Source of the DNA: a virus
DNA: 21,042 bases
Virus record (IMG/VR): IMGVR_UViG_3300028025_006086
Span: 1-21,042 of that record
Direction: 5' to 3' (one strand)
Below are positions 6,319 through 14,052 of this stretch, piece by piece (position 1 is the first letter of the stretch; every line of letters begins with the position of its first letter). Position numbers and translations under genes: made by a program. Below the pieces are notes generated by a model. That model was not told the DNA's origin. It did not search any database and worked only from the letters and a program-made list of their open reading frames with translations.

Positions 6319-7061
6319 TGATTGGTTTGTAAACGTTCAATTAAAAAGTTTGCCCAGGCTTGATGTCCGTCTTGGTCAGGATGACCGTGCAGCCTAAATG
6401 TTTTTGATTCTTTAAACTTGAATCCTTTTGATAAAATATATCCATTGAAAGAAGTAGTCCAAGGGTTGACAACGAATGGATTACTTTCAACTTCTTCACG
6501 TAGACTTTTTATAAACGGAGAATTGTATCCAACTTTACTATCATCAGTAAATGCATCTGGGCTAGAAAATATTATATGACGTATGTTGTTGTTGTGGGCC
6601 CAGCCCGAAAACATTATTATGTCAGTCAATAGATCAGTAACAGCACTTTCAGCGTGATAGTGCAACAACCATTGCTGATAATAATCTTTCACACGACGAT
6701 CAGCCAAGTTAGCTATGTCTGGCACAATAGTATCTATCAGACCTTTGATACTCCAGTCAACTTTTGAATGATCAACCATAATTGGCCGAAAGTGCCCATC
6801 GTTCTCTATTGCAGGCAACCACGGTTGCCAAAGTTCAGCACGAGCAATAAATGTCAACCCGAGTACTGCCACAATATCTTGATGTTGTTGTTTTAGTTCT
6901 GTTAAATCTCTAATAGAAGTTCTGATAATTCGTCGATTGGTTGCCCCTGCCATACCACTGTTGACAACCTCTGCCCCCAATGATTCGGCAATAATCTCAG
7001 GATAAATTTTATGTCCTTGCCCTGGGCTACCTGGACTACAGGAATTGCTATAGACGATCAT
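6315..7061 (-). CDS. SGNH/GDSL hydrolase-like protein
   Basis: A 248-residue protein with an SGNH-like layout. The N-terminal Ile-Val-Tyr-Ser-Asn-Ser-Cys-Ser-Pro-Gly stands at the block I position, and Asn-Ser-Gly-Met-Ala-Gly-Ala-Thr-Asn (near residue 34) fits block II with its Gly. A Leu-Gly-Leu-Thr-Phe strand stands near block III, and His-Pro-Asp-Gln-Asp-Gly-His near the C-terminus matches the Asp-x-x-His block V. Known members hydrolyse esters on lipids or sugars. Here the block I motif departs from Gly-Asp-Ser, so activity is unproven; related phage proteins are, as I recall, filed as DUF6071. It lies between gp47 and gp46, one base after the gp47 stop and with an ATGA overlap into gp46, so it is expressed with the recombination complex. 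A role there is not established. Confidence 0.62.
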   Translation of the reverse strand: MIVYSNSCSPGSPGQGHKIYPEIIAESLGAEVVNSGMAGATNRRIIRTSIRDLTELKQQHQDIVAVLGLTFIARAELWQPWLPAIENDGHFRPIMVDHSKVDWSIKGLIDTIVPDIANLADRRVKDYYQQWLLHYHAESAVTDLLTDIIMFSGWAHNNNIRHIIFSSPDAFTDDSKVGYNSPFIKSLREEVESNPFVVNPWTTSFNGYILSKGFKFKESKTFRLHGHPDQDGHQAWANFLIERLQTNQ

Positions 7062-7062
7062 A

Positions 7063-8079
7063 TTATAATTCTTGATATATTTTTAACAGCAGTTTTGAAT
7101 CATAGAATTCTGATGCAATGTTGGTGAGTTGATCTGTGACAATTTGATCCACTGACTCAAATCGTACTTCACCAGGTGCCATGTCAACATCTATGGCAGC
7201 ACTCTTGTTGGGTATTAAAGCCATCTCACGCAAGTGATAGTCTTTGATAAATGTTTCTTTGATAAAGTTTGCTTCTTCATAGCTGATATCTATGTCAAGC
7301 TCAACTCTAACATGCATATTCTTGGCCAACACGTCAGGAGCATTGTTGATGACATCTGACAGTCTCAACACACGATAGCGAGGTTGATCAGGCCAAGCAT
7401 GATATTCAGGTTCTTTGCCCCATTCAATGATCATTGCACCACGTTCGTCATCATGATTATCGGCAAAGTTATGTGGGAAGCAGTTGCCAATGTAGGTGAT
7501 GTTTTTGTAGGTCTGACGTTTGTGGAAGTGACCAGAGAACACATGGCCAATGCCACCAAAGTCCTCACGTTTGATGTCACCATGGTCTGGCATTTCTACC
7601 ATGGCATTCATCTTAAAATGCGGTAGCTCAAAGTGCCCAAACATGTACTTGGCTGATAATTTTGGTATGCGTTTGTAGTCTTCGCCCACTAACCAAGGGG
7701 CCACAATAACATCACCGCTGTGTAACCAATCATTACAAATGACCACATTCGGTAAATGTTTAGCCCACTCAACACTTTGGACATCACGTTTATCACGATA
7801 ATATAAGTCATGATTGCCAGGAATGAAAAACACACGATCGAAGTTGTCGTTGAGATGTTCCAGAGCACGGAGACTATAGTTAAGAGTGACAATATTGATA
7901 CTAGCACGATGGTTATGCCAATCTCCAAGAAACATAGCTGTTTCACAGTTGTTTTCCTTTGCTAGTTTGGTTGCCCACTTGACAAAAGCCAAACAGTCAT
8001 CGTTGTGAGTTTGACTGTTTGACTTTAGTCCAAAGTGGATGTCAGTGAATACTACTGCTTTTTTAAATAAGTTGGCCAT
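7063..8079 (-). CDS. gp47: Recombination endonuclease subunit gp47 (Mre11/SbcD-like nuclease)
   Basis: A 338-residue metallophosphoesterase, the nuclease partner of gp46. The metal-binding motifs appear in the family order: Asp-Ile-His (D13, H15), Gly-Asp-Trp-His-Asn, Gly-Asn-His-Asp, then Gly-His-Phe-Glu and Ser-Gly-His-Phe-His-Lys-Arg. The length matches T4 gp47 (about 340), and all two-metal ligands seem present. The C-terminal portion (about 250-338) should be the capping and gp46-binding region. The gene starts at ATG 8079, 14 bases after the gp55 stop. No clear Shine-Dalgarno sequence is visible. A possible promoter overlaps the end of gp55 (see separate entry). It acts in recombination-dependent replication and end resection in the infected cell. 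Confidence 0.95.
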   Translation of the reverse strand: MANLFKKAVVFTDIHFGLKSNSQTHNDDCLAFVKWATKLAKENNCETAMFLGDWHNHRASINIVTLNYSLRALEHLNDNFDRVFFIPGNHDLYYRDKRDVQSVEWAKHLPNVVICNDWLHSGDVIVAPWLVGEDYKRIPKLSAKYMFGHFELPHFKMNAMVEMPDHGDIKREDFGGIGHVFSGHFHKRQTYKNITYIGNCFPHNFADNHDDERGAMIIEWGKEPEYHAWPDQPRYRVLRLSDVINNAPDVLAKNMHVRVELDIDISYEEANFIKETFIKDYHLREMALIPNKSAAIDVDMAPGEVRFESVDQIVTDQLTNIASEFYDSKLLLKIYQEL

Positions 8080-8087
8080 ATGACAAC

Positions 8088-8116
8088 ATTATACTAGTCG
8101 TCATTGAAAGTTGCAA
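8088..8116 (-). promoter_or_regulatory. Possible sigma-70-type promoter before gp47
   Basis: On the minus strand TTGCAA (8116-8111) and TATAAT (8093-8088) are separated by 17 bases. The -10 is perfect and the -35 matches 4 of 6. The predicted start of transcription (about 8081) would leave almost no leader before the ATG at 8079. That is unusual and lowers confidence. It could be chance within the gp55 3' end. Confidence 0.3.
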
Positions 8117-8987
8117 CCGGAATGGACATCACCGCCCCGGAACTTTTGCCGGAATTTTGTCTAGTCCAACTTGGGTTCAATCCGTTCATCTCCAAAATGT
8201 CATCACGTATGTTTTGCATTTTCTTTTCAATGTTCAAGATACGAGTAAAGCTGTTGGTGATGGCAGCAGTGTAATAGGCAAACGGATTCTGCGACTTTGA
8301 TTCGTCAAACTGCAGGCCAATCTGGCTGAGTTGCAACAGAGCCTGACCACGCATTTCTTCGTTGTAGGTATACCCACGCCAGTTGCTACGTGTGGCATAC
8401 CGTTCACACAGCTTCATAAACATCAGTGCCAGCTTCTTGGTCATTTGTCCGTGCTCCTTGCAGAACTCACCGGTTTCCAAATCACCGCGCCAGTGCGATT
8501 TGCCCACAACAAATGGTTGCTTGTTCTCATCAATTCTGTAGTGCCAGAACGGAGGAAAGTTAACACGCATGTGTGCCATGTCCAGCACAGGTTCAATTAC
8601 CAGATCATCAACTGTGGGCTCGTCTACGATTTCAAACAGTTCTTCTAAGCTGGCTTTTTTTGCTGCAGCCTTGGTGATTTTTTTGGGAGCCTTGGGCACA
8701 TGTTCCCAGGTGGTGATTCTAAAAACCAAGTCGGTGTTGGGGATTTTTTTGGGATCAACGATTGTACCGGTTTCACGTTTGATACGATCTGCACGATTGC
8801 GCCGAGCTTCGGCCACAGTTTTTTGATTGATTTTTGCCACACTGGGTAGAATAATATCAAACTGATGATCAATTGCTGGATCAACAAACGAGCAGTAAGT
8901 GTTTTTTGAAAAATGTATTTCTTTGAGTATGTCGCGATTGTTTAGATAGTTGACGCGGGGCGCCGTGCGTGGTATGGTTACAGACAC
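8094..8987 (-). CDS. gp55: Late-transcription sigma factor, gp55-like
   Basis: A 297-residue protein. The C-terminal region (about 170-270) carries the pattern I associate with phage gp55. It has a helix with Arg-Tyr-Ala-x-Arg-Ser-Asn-Trp-Arg-Gly-Tyr-Thr-Tyr-Asn-Glu-Glu-Met, then Phe-Asp-Glu-Ser-Lys-Ser-x-Asn-Pro-Phe-Ala-Tyr-Tyr-Thr, then a basic helix. This corresponds to sigma region 2, which binds host RNA polymerase and melts the -10-like late promoter. In T4, gp55 works with gp33 and the sliding clamp gp45. T4 gp55 is about 185 residues. The N-terminal ~165 residues here, with a Lys/Ala-rich patch near 105-120, are an extra domain of unknown role. The start is GTG 8987, supported by AGGAG at 8996-9000 with seven bases of spacing. 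A strong promoter lies directly upstream. Confidence 0.85.
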   Translation of the reverse strand: MSVTIPRTAPRVNYLNNRDILKEIHFSKNTYCSFVDPAIDHQFDIILPSVAKINQKTVAEARRNRADRIKRETGTIVDPKKIPNTDLVFRITTWEHVPKAPKKITKAAAKKASLEELFEIVDEPTVDDLVIEPVLDMAHMRVNFPPFWHYRIDENKQPFVVGKSHWRGDLETGEFCKEHGQMTKKLALMFMKLCERYATRSNWRGYTYNEEMRGQALLQLSQIGLQFDESKSQNPFAYYTAAITNSFTRILNIEKKMQNIRDDILEMNGLNPSWTRQNSGKSSGAVMSIPVATFNDD

Positions 8988-9011
8988 AGATGTTCTCCTA
9001 ATTGTGTACTT

Positions 9012-9039
9012 ATTGTAGCATTTTTACAACAATTGTCAA
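9012..9039 (-). promoter_or_regulatory. Strong sigma-70-type promoter for the gp55-gp47-gp46 operon
   Basis: On the minus strand TTGACA (9039-9034, perfect) and TACAAT (9017-9012, 5 of 6) are 16 bases apart. An extended -10 TG lies one base before the hexamer. Transcription should start near 9005, leaving a leader of about 18 bases that contains AGGAG. The form fits recognition by the unmodified host polymerase, hence early expression. Confidence 0.75.
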
Positions 9040-9072
9040 CCATTTCTTAAACATAGCCGTTTATTTTTTGAT

Positions 9073-9080
9073 TAAATACA
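9073..9080 (+). promoter_or_regulatory. Candidate late promoter element TAAATACA before the gp48-like gene
   Basis: TAAATACA ends 15 bases before ATG 9096. The same eight bases at the same distance precede gp6. T4 late promoters recognised by gp55 have a TATAAATA box and no -35, so this is a credible equivalent. AGGAA at 9086-9090 is the ribosome binding site, five bases before the ATG. Confidence 0.55.
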
Positions 9081-9095
9081 CAAACAGGAACAACT

Positions 9096-11210
9096 ATGCC
9101 TTATATCAGTGAAAACGGCCAAACTAGGTTTGTAAGCCAAGCAGAATTTGAAGCTTTTAACGAAGCGAATGGAATACCTGGCCCCCCGCCACGTCGTGGT
9201 AGATCAACAAACTCTACCACAGCACCGGCCGGCGGCACGGTTACAGATGTATCAGGTCCCAACAATGGACTCACTGGCCGAGAACGGCGTGCATTGGTAG
9301 CGCAACAGCAAGCACAAGTAGAATCTGAACTCAGTTCAGTAGATGCAACTCTGGCTCAGGCCAACACAGGAAAAATAACTCTCAGCCCTGAAGCAGTCGC
9401 TAAGTTAGAAGCTAGAAAAAATCAACTTGGTGATAATTTTAACAAACTTGAAAGTGGACAACCGGTTACAGATGGATCTCTAGAAGGTGGGCGTGCCACA
9501 CAAAAGATTTTAAATCCCAACACTTCAAACACTTCACCTGATCAGCCGTTGCCCACAACGTCAGAAAAAACAGCCAACAACAGCAACGTAGATCCCAACG
9601 CCGGATTTGTTCCTCAGTCCAACCGCACTGGTGCAGTGCCCACGCCTGAGTTTGAGGTGAGGCCCTTAGCACCCACTGAAGACGATGCTATCAACCAAGC
9701 AGTAAACGAAGCTCGGGCAGCGCGGCAAGTGCCAACAAGTGAGATAGCGCAGTCACCCCCAGAATTTTCAGGTAGTGTACCAACCTCCTCGGCACAGTTT
9801 GTTCCCTCTTATAACTTTGCCAACAATGCACCACTTGAGCAAGCTCCAGACAGCCAGTCTGGGGCAGTTTTCAACTCTGACGGTCAGGTTGTTGGATATA
9901 GATCACGTGGCATAGTTGAAACCATCACACGTGATGCGCCAGATCAACCAGTGAGTGTAGATCCAGGTGCTGCTGCAAGAGCGTTGGCAACACCGGGCAT
10001 TTTTGTGAACGAGCCTGATCCAGTTGCTGATACCAATTCTTTGGGAGTGGCAACACAATTCACCGGAGTTAATCAATTCCAACAAGGTGTGCCTGCTGAC
10101 GATCCACTCAGTGGCATAGCCGACGAAGCCGAACAACGAGACAAAGAGTCTGTGATTGGTGGCTCGCTGCGAACTGCAGCCACTTCACAAGAAAACCCCT
10201 TTACCAACCCCTATGGTGACAGACCTGAACCCAGTGCTGATCAACTCAACACTGATCCGGTATCTCCAGCAGACAGCGGCACAGGTTATGTTCAAGGCTT
10301 TGGCACTAACCCAGAATTCATAAACACTGATCCCAACAATCCGTTTGCTGCCAATCAGCAACAGTTAAAAGACGAGGCTCGTAACCAACAGGCCTTGCGT
10401 GAACAGAAGTCAGGATTCAACGACAAAGATTGGCGAGTCAGACTTGCATTGTCGCAGCAGGCACAGTATCTGTACAAAGTGGCAGCACCTGGTGATGTAC
10501 TCTATCCATTGAACATTACCAATGGAGTGATATTTCCTTATACGCCTCAAATACAAACCAGTTACCGAGCCAACTATCAAAAGTATGACATGACTCACAG
10601 CAACATGCGTGGGTTGTTTTATCAAAATTCCAGCCCAGGTGAAATATCAATTAATGGAACATTCACAGCACAAGACACCAACGAAGCCAATTACCTGTTG
10701 GCGGTGATACATTTTTTCAAAAGCGCCACAAAGATGTTTTACGGACAAGATGCACAGGCAGGAACACCACCACCAATCCTATACCTATCAGGCCACGGAC
10801 AATACCAGTATCGCCTGCATCCCTGTGTGCTGGAGAGTTTTAATTACAGTCTACCAGCAGATGTTGACTACATACGAGCAGGCAGTGTAACTGTCACTAA
10901 TACCAATTTGATTACTCGCAGAGATCGCCAGAGCAATGTACCCACTAGTACGTCGCCAATTTATTCGGCGATATCTAGATTAAAAACCATTTTTATGCCC
11001 AAGGGCGCATTGCCGCAGGCCAAAGCAATGTCATCATTTGACACTGCTGGAAATTCAACTGAGTTGGGTGGCAACGATTCAACTTATGTACCCACACACA
11101 TGGAAATACAATTGACATTGATACCAATACAGAGCCGTAGTCAGATGAGCAAACAGTTCAGTGTAAAAGAATTTGCACAAGGTAATCTATTGCGCGGGGG
11201 ATTCTGGTAA
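9096..11210 (+). CDS. Baseplate tail-tube cap protein, gp48-like, with long disordered N-terminal extension
   Basis: A 704-residue structural protein in two parts. Residues 1 to about 440 are low-complexity, rich in Pro, Asn, Gln, Thr, Asp and Ala, with one likely helical segment at about 60-120. Residues about 441-704 form the conserved part. It begins Lys-Asp-Trp-Arg-Val-Arg-Leu and contains Ile-Phe-Pro-Tyr-Thr-Pro-Gln-Ile, a Phe-Thr-Ala-Gln-Asp-Thr-x-Glu-Ala-Asn-Tyr stretch and a Leu-Pro-Ala-Asp-Val-Asp-Tyr-Ile segment, and ends Leu-Arg-Gly-Gly-Phe-Trp. I recognise this domain from marine T4-like phages as the gp48/gp54 type, which joins the baseplate to the tail tube; gp48 fits better because of the C-terminus, but gp54 is not excluded. 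It is first in the late block and overlaps gp53 by one base (TAATG). Confidence 0.72.
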   Translation: MPYISENGQTRFVSQAEFEAFNEANGIPGPPPRRGRSTNSTTAPAGGTVTDVSGPNNGLTGRERRALVAQQQAQVESELSSVDATLAQANTGKITLSPEAVAKLEARKNQLGDNFNKLESGQPVTDGSLEGGRATQKILNPNTSNTSPDQPLPTTSEKTANNSNVDPNAGFVPQSNRTGAVPTPEFEVRPLAPTEDDAINQAVNEARAARQVPTSEIAQSPPEFSGSVPTSSAQFVPSYNFANNAPLEQAPDSQSGAVFNSDGQVVGYRSRGIVETITRDAPDQPVSVDPGAAARALATPGIFVNEPDPVADTNSLGVATQFTGVNQFQQGVPADDPLSGIADEAEQRDKESVIGGSLRTAATSQENPFTNPYGDRPEPSADQLNTDPVSPADSGTGYVQGFGTNPEFINTDPNNPFAANQQQLKDEARNQQALREQKSGFNDKDWRVRLALSQQAQYLYKVAAPGDVLYPLNITNGVIFPYTPQIQTSYRANYQKYDMTHSNMRGLFYQNSSPGEISINGTFTAQDTNEANYLLAVIHFFKSATKMFYGQDAQAGTPPPILYLSGHGQYQYRLHPCVLESFNYSLPADVDYIRAGSVTVTNTNLITRRDRQSNVPTSTSPIYSAISRLKTIFMPKGALPQAKAMSSFDTAGNSTELGGNDSTYVPTHMEIQLTLIPIQSRSQMSKQFSVKEFAQGNLLRGGFW

Positions 11211-11509
11211 TGTCAACATATTCAGCCACAAGCCCATATTACAACACAGGGTTTACCCAATACTATCTTGATCTCATGGTCAATCGTCCCATACCCAAAG
11301 AGAGCGATGATTTACTGATGAAGATCAACACCGTATACGAATACAGACCAGACTTGTTGGCTTATGACTTGTATGAAACTCCTGCACTGTGGTGGGTGTT
11401 CTATCAACGCAACCCCAACACTCTCACAGCACCTCCTCTAGATTTCAAAGTTGGTGTGGAAATTTATCTTCCAAAGATTACAACATTACGTGCAGTGCTG
11501 GGATTCTAA
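11210..11509 (+). CDS. gp53: Baseplate wedge subunit gp53
   Basis: A 99-residue protein that in T4 helps join wedges around the hub. The N-terminal half has the helix Tyr-Tyr-Leu-Asp-Leu-Met-Val-Asn-Arg. The C-terminal half shows Tyr-Arg-Pro-Asp-Leu-Leu-Ala-Tyr-Asp-Leu-Tyr, then Leu-Trp-Trp-Val-Phe-x-Gln-Arg-Asn-Pro-Asn, and Gly-Val-Glu-Ile-Tyr-Leu-Pro. This is a LysM-like fold typical of gp53. T4 gp53 is about 196 residues, so this is a short version of the kind common in marine relatives. It is probably translated by restart from the overlapping upstream stop. The next gene begins four bases after its stop. Confidence 0.88.
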   Translation: MSTYSATSPYYNTGFTQYYLDLMVNRPIPKESDDLLMKINTVYEYRPDLLAYDLYETPALWWVFYQRNPNTLTAPPLDFKVGVEIYLPKITTLRAVLGF

Positions 11510-11512
11510 CAT

Positions 11513-14050
11513 ATGGCTTTTACATTTGAACAGGATTCAGGTACAGGCGGTTGGAAAGTCATTAATGATGCCACAGGCAAGGTTTATTATGGATTTGATC
11601 CATTAGGGGCTGCAAATGACGCTATTAGATCGCTGCCTAATCTCCTGCCTAGCGAAAAAGCAGCATTACAGGAACAAGCTAGATCTATAGAAGCACAACT
11701 ACGCCAACAAAACACTGCTCAAAGTGCTGGCCAAGAAGTCAAACAAAGCGGTGACGCCGGTGCCACGAACCCACCACAGCCAAATCAAGTGTTGGAGCCT
11801 GATGGAAGAATCAATCGCAATGATCTTCCAGGTGCAGGCAGCAATGCTGACAAACCCAAAACCACTGATACTTCTGCCGATGCAGGACTAGCCAACGAAA
11901 CCAAACCCATTACAGCCACACAGGCGGTCAACAACCCACCCGGACAAGGATCACAACTTCCAGACCCCAGCCGTCAGCAGGCCAACCAAGGCAACGATGC
12001 AAAGCCAACATCCAGTTACGGCCCTGGCGTAGGTCAAGGCAATGATGATGCCAGTCCTACAAAAAACGCCACACGACAAGACATTGAACTCAGTTTTCAA
12101 GAAAATATTGAACCACAGCCAAATGTGCTAGATGATTATGCCAGTTACACCTATCAAATTTCTATGTATTTGTTAAACACTGATGAATACAGAAGATTAA
12201 TTCAAAGTGGTCGTAATGAAAATATTGCTGCTGGTGATGTTGGTATTGATGGCGGTCAACTGTTGATACAAAGTGGCGGCGCACAATCATCGGAAGGCTC
12301 GTCGGCATCTGCACAGGCTAAAATTAATCGTACTAGAAATCCTTATTTCACGCTTGATTACTACATTGATAGTCTGTCAATAAAAAATGTGTTGCCCGGC
12401 AAAGGCACTGGTATGGCCAGTGCCAGTACCAATCTTAAAATGACAATAATTGAACCCAATGGAATAAGTTTAATTGACAATCTCAAAAAAGCAGTGCAGT
12501 CGTATGCAGGATTAAAAGCATTCAGTTCGGCTATCTACTGTTTGGTGATACGATTTCGTGGATACGATGCAGATGGCAATCCAGTGTTGGTGGGCAAAAC
12601 TGACAGTGGCGGGGCAAAAACAGATCCCTATTCTATTGTAGTCAAGTATATTCCTTTTGCCATAACAGATATTAAATTCTCCGTCAGCAACAGATTGAGC
12701 ACCTATGAAATAAACGGTGCTGCGATGCCTTACTTGTTTAGGCTCAGACAAACAGTTCCCTATGACGTAGAAATTACTGGCAGCACAGTGAGTGAAATGC
12801 TAGGAGGGCAAAAAATAACCACTAGCAACTCCGAAGGTGTCAGGAATAATACCGCTAGTCAGGCCAGTGGCGGCAAAAAAACTTCAACCAGCCCGCGATC
12901 ACCAGGAACTGGCGCCAGTGGTTTTCCATTAAAGGGTGATGATCCCAGCAAAACAAATACCACTGTTGCTGCTTCACCATCAATAGATGCGCCAGGTACT
13001 GCAGCATCTGCCCCACAAGGTACCAATACCAAGGCACGAGGGTTAATGCAGGCCATGAATGAATTTCAAGCTAATTTGGTAAAACAAGGCATCTACACTA
13101 AACCTGATGAATTTGTAATTGAGTTTGCCAACAACAGCATTGCCAACGCCACAATAAAGAAACCAGGAGATTTGGCCATTGACTTTACTCCCATGGACAA
13201 CAGTGCAGGGGCTAGAAAATTAGACGGTGTTCTAAATCAGATGACCCCGTCGCAGCGAAATTTTGGAATACGGCCCGGACAAAGTATAATTCAGGCCATT
13301 GAAATGACTGTTCGCAACAGCAGTTATATCACAGACCAGCAGCTTAAAATTGTTGACGAAGAAACACAACAAGAAAGACCCAACGGTACTCCTATAAAGA
13401 ACTTTGCTTGGTTTAAAATATCAGTCAAATCTGAACCTATTGGCAACGAAATAGATCCCAAGCGTGGTGATTATCCGTATAGATTTACTTTCATGGTCAA
13501 CATTTACGAAGTAAAATCCTTGATAAGTGCTTGGTTCCCTCGTACACAATTTCGTGGTGTGCATAAAAGCTATCCCTATTGGTTTACTGGACAAAATACT
13601 GCAGTACTAGATTATCAACAAAGTTTTGACAATCTCTATTATACAGTGGTGAGTGGATCAGCTGATCGATTGGCAACACAGGTTACCAGTAATCTCACTG
13701 ACATACCAAGGTTTGTTTATCAACCTGCCAGTGGACAAAGTTCGCAAGGTGCACAAGGCAAAGCCAACGAACCAGCAGCCAATGCCGCAGATTATCTTTA
13801 TAGTCCTGGTGACATTGGTAAAGTTAAAATAAAAATTCTTGGTGATCCGGCTTGGATAGCACAGGGTGAGATATTCCGTGGCAACGACCCACGCACATTT
13901 AGTTTCAGTGCATTTAATCCTGATGGTACGATAAATCTTGAATCACAAGAAATTTTGTTTGAAATTGTATGGCAACGTCCAGTTGATTATGATGTTGATG
14001 GTACTGGGCTAATGGACCCAAATTTTACTTTTAATAACGGAATTAATTAA
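11513..14050 (+). CDS. Large baseplate hub-like structural protein
   Basis: An 845-residue protein, not confidently assignable to one T4 gene. A short N-terminal strand/helix region (1-62) is followed by a disordered Gln/Asn/Pro-rich stretch (65-195). A folded region (about 197-430) ends with strands Val-Val-Lys-Tyr-Ile-Pro-Phe-Ala-Ile-Thr-Asp-Ile. A second disordered linker (430-508) leads to a folded C-terminal region (about 508-845) with Thr-Phe-Met-Val-Asn-Ile-Tyr-Glu-Val and Lys-Ser-Tyr-Pro-Tyr-Trp-Phe-Thr-Gly. Size and position, just upstream of gp5, suggest it takes the place of hub gp27, on which the gp5 trimer sits; that is inference from context. Residues 65-90 match a linker in the next protein. 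The gene begins four bases after gp53 and ends two bases before the following ATG. Confidence 0.6.
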   Translation: MAFTFEQDSGTGGWKVINDATGKVYYGFDPLGAANDAIRSLPNLLPSEKAALQEQARSIEAQLRQQNTAQSAGQEVKQSGDAGATNPPQPNQVLEPDGRINRNDLPGAGSNADKPKTTDTSADAGLANETKPITATQAVNNPPGQGSQLPDPSRQQANQGNDAKPTSSYGPGVGQGNDDASPTKNATRQDIELSFQENIEPQPNVLDDYASYTYQISMYLLNTDEYRRLIQSGRNENIAAGDVGIDGGQLLIQSGGAQSSEGSSASAQAKINRTRNPYFTLDYYIDSLSIKNVLPGKGTGMASASTNLKMTIIEPNGISLIDNLKKAVQSYAGLKAFSSAIYCLVIRFRGYDADGNPVLVGKTDSGGAKTDPYSIVVKYIPFAITDIKFSVSNRLSTYEINGAAMPYLFRLRQTVPYDVEITGSTVSEMLGGQKITTSNSEGVRNNTASQASGGKKTSTSPRSPGTGASGFPLKGDDPSKTNTTVAASPSIDAPGTAASAPQGTNTKARGLMQAMNEFQANLVKQGIYTKPDEFVIEFANNSIANATIKKPGDLAIDFTPMDNSAGARKLDGVLNQMTPSQRNFGIRPGQSIIQAIEMTVRNSSYITDQQLKIVDEETQQERPNGTPIKNFAWFKISVKSEPIGNEIDPKRGDYPYRFTFMVNIYEVKSLISAWFPRTQFRGVHKSYPYWFTGQNTAVLDYQQSFDNLYYTVVSGSADRLATQVTSNLTDIPRFVYQPASGQSSQGAQGKANEPAANAADYLYSPGDIGKVKIKILGDPAWIAQGEIFRGNDPRTFSFSAFNPDGTINLESQEILFEIVWQRPVDYDVDGTGLMDPNFTFNNGIN
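11705..11782 (+). repeat. Linker-coding repeat, copy 1
   Basis: 78 bases encoding residues 65-90 of the large hub-like protein. It aligns without gaps to 14353-14430 in the next gene, with 63 of 78 identical bases by hand count. In both genes it joins a helical segment to a disordered region. Confidence 0.8.
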
Positions 14051-14052
14051 TC

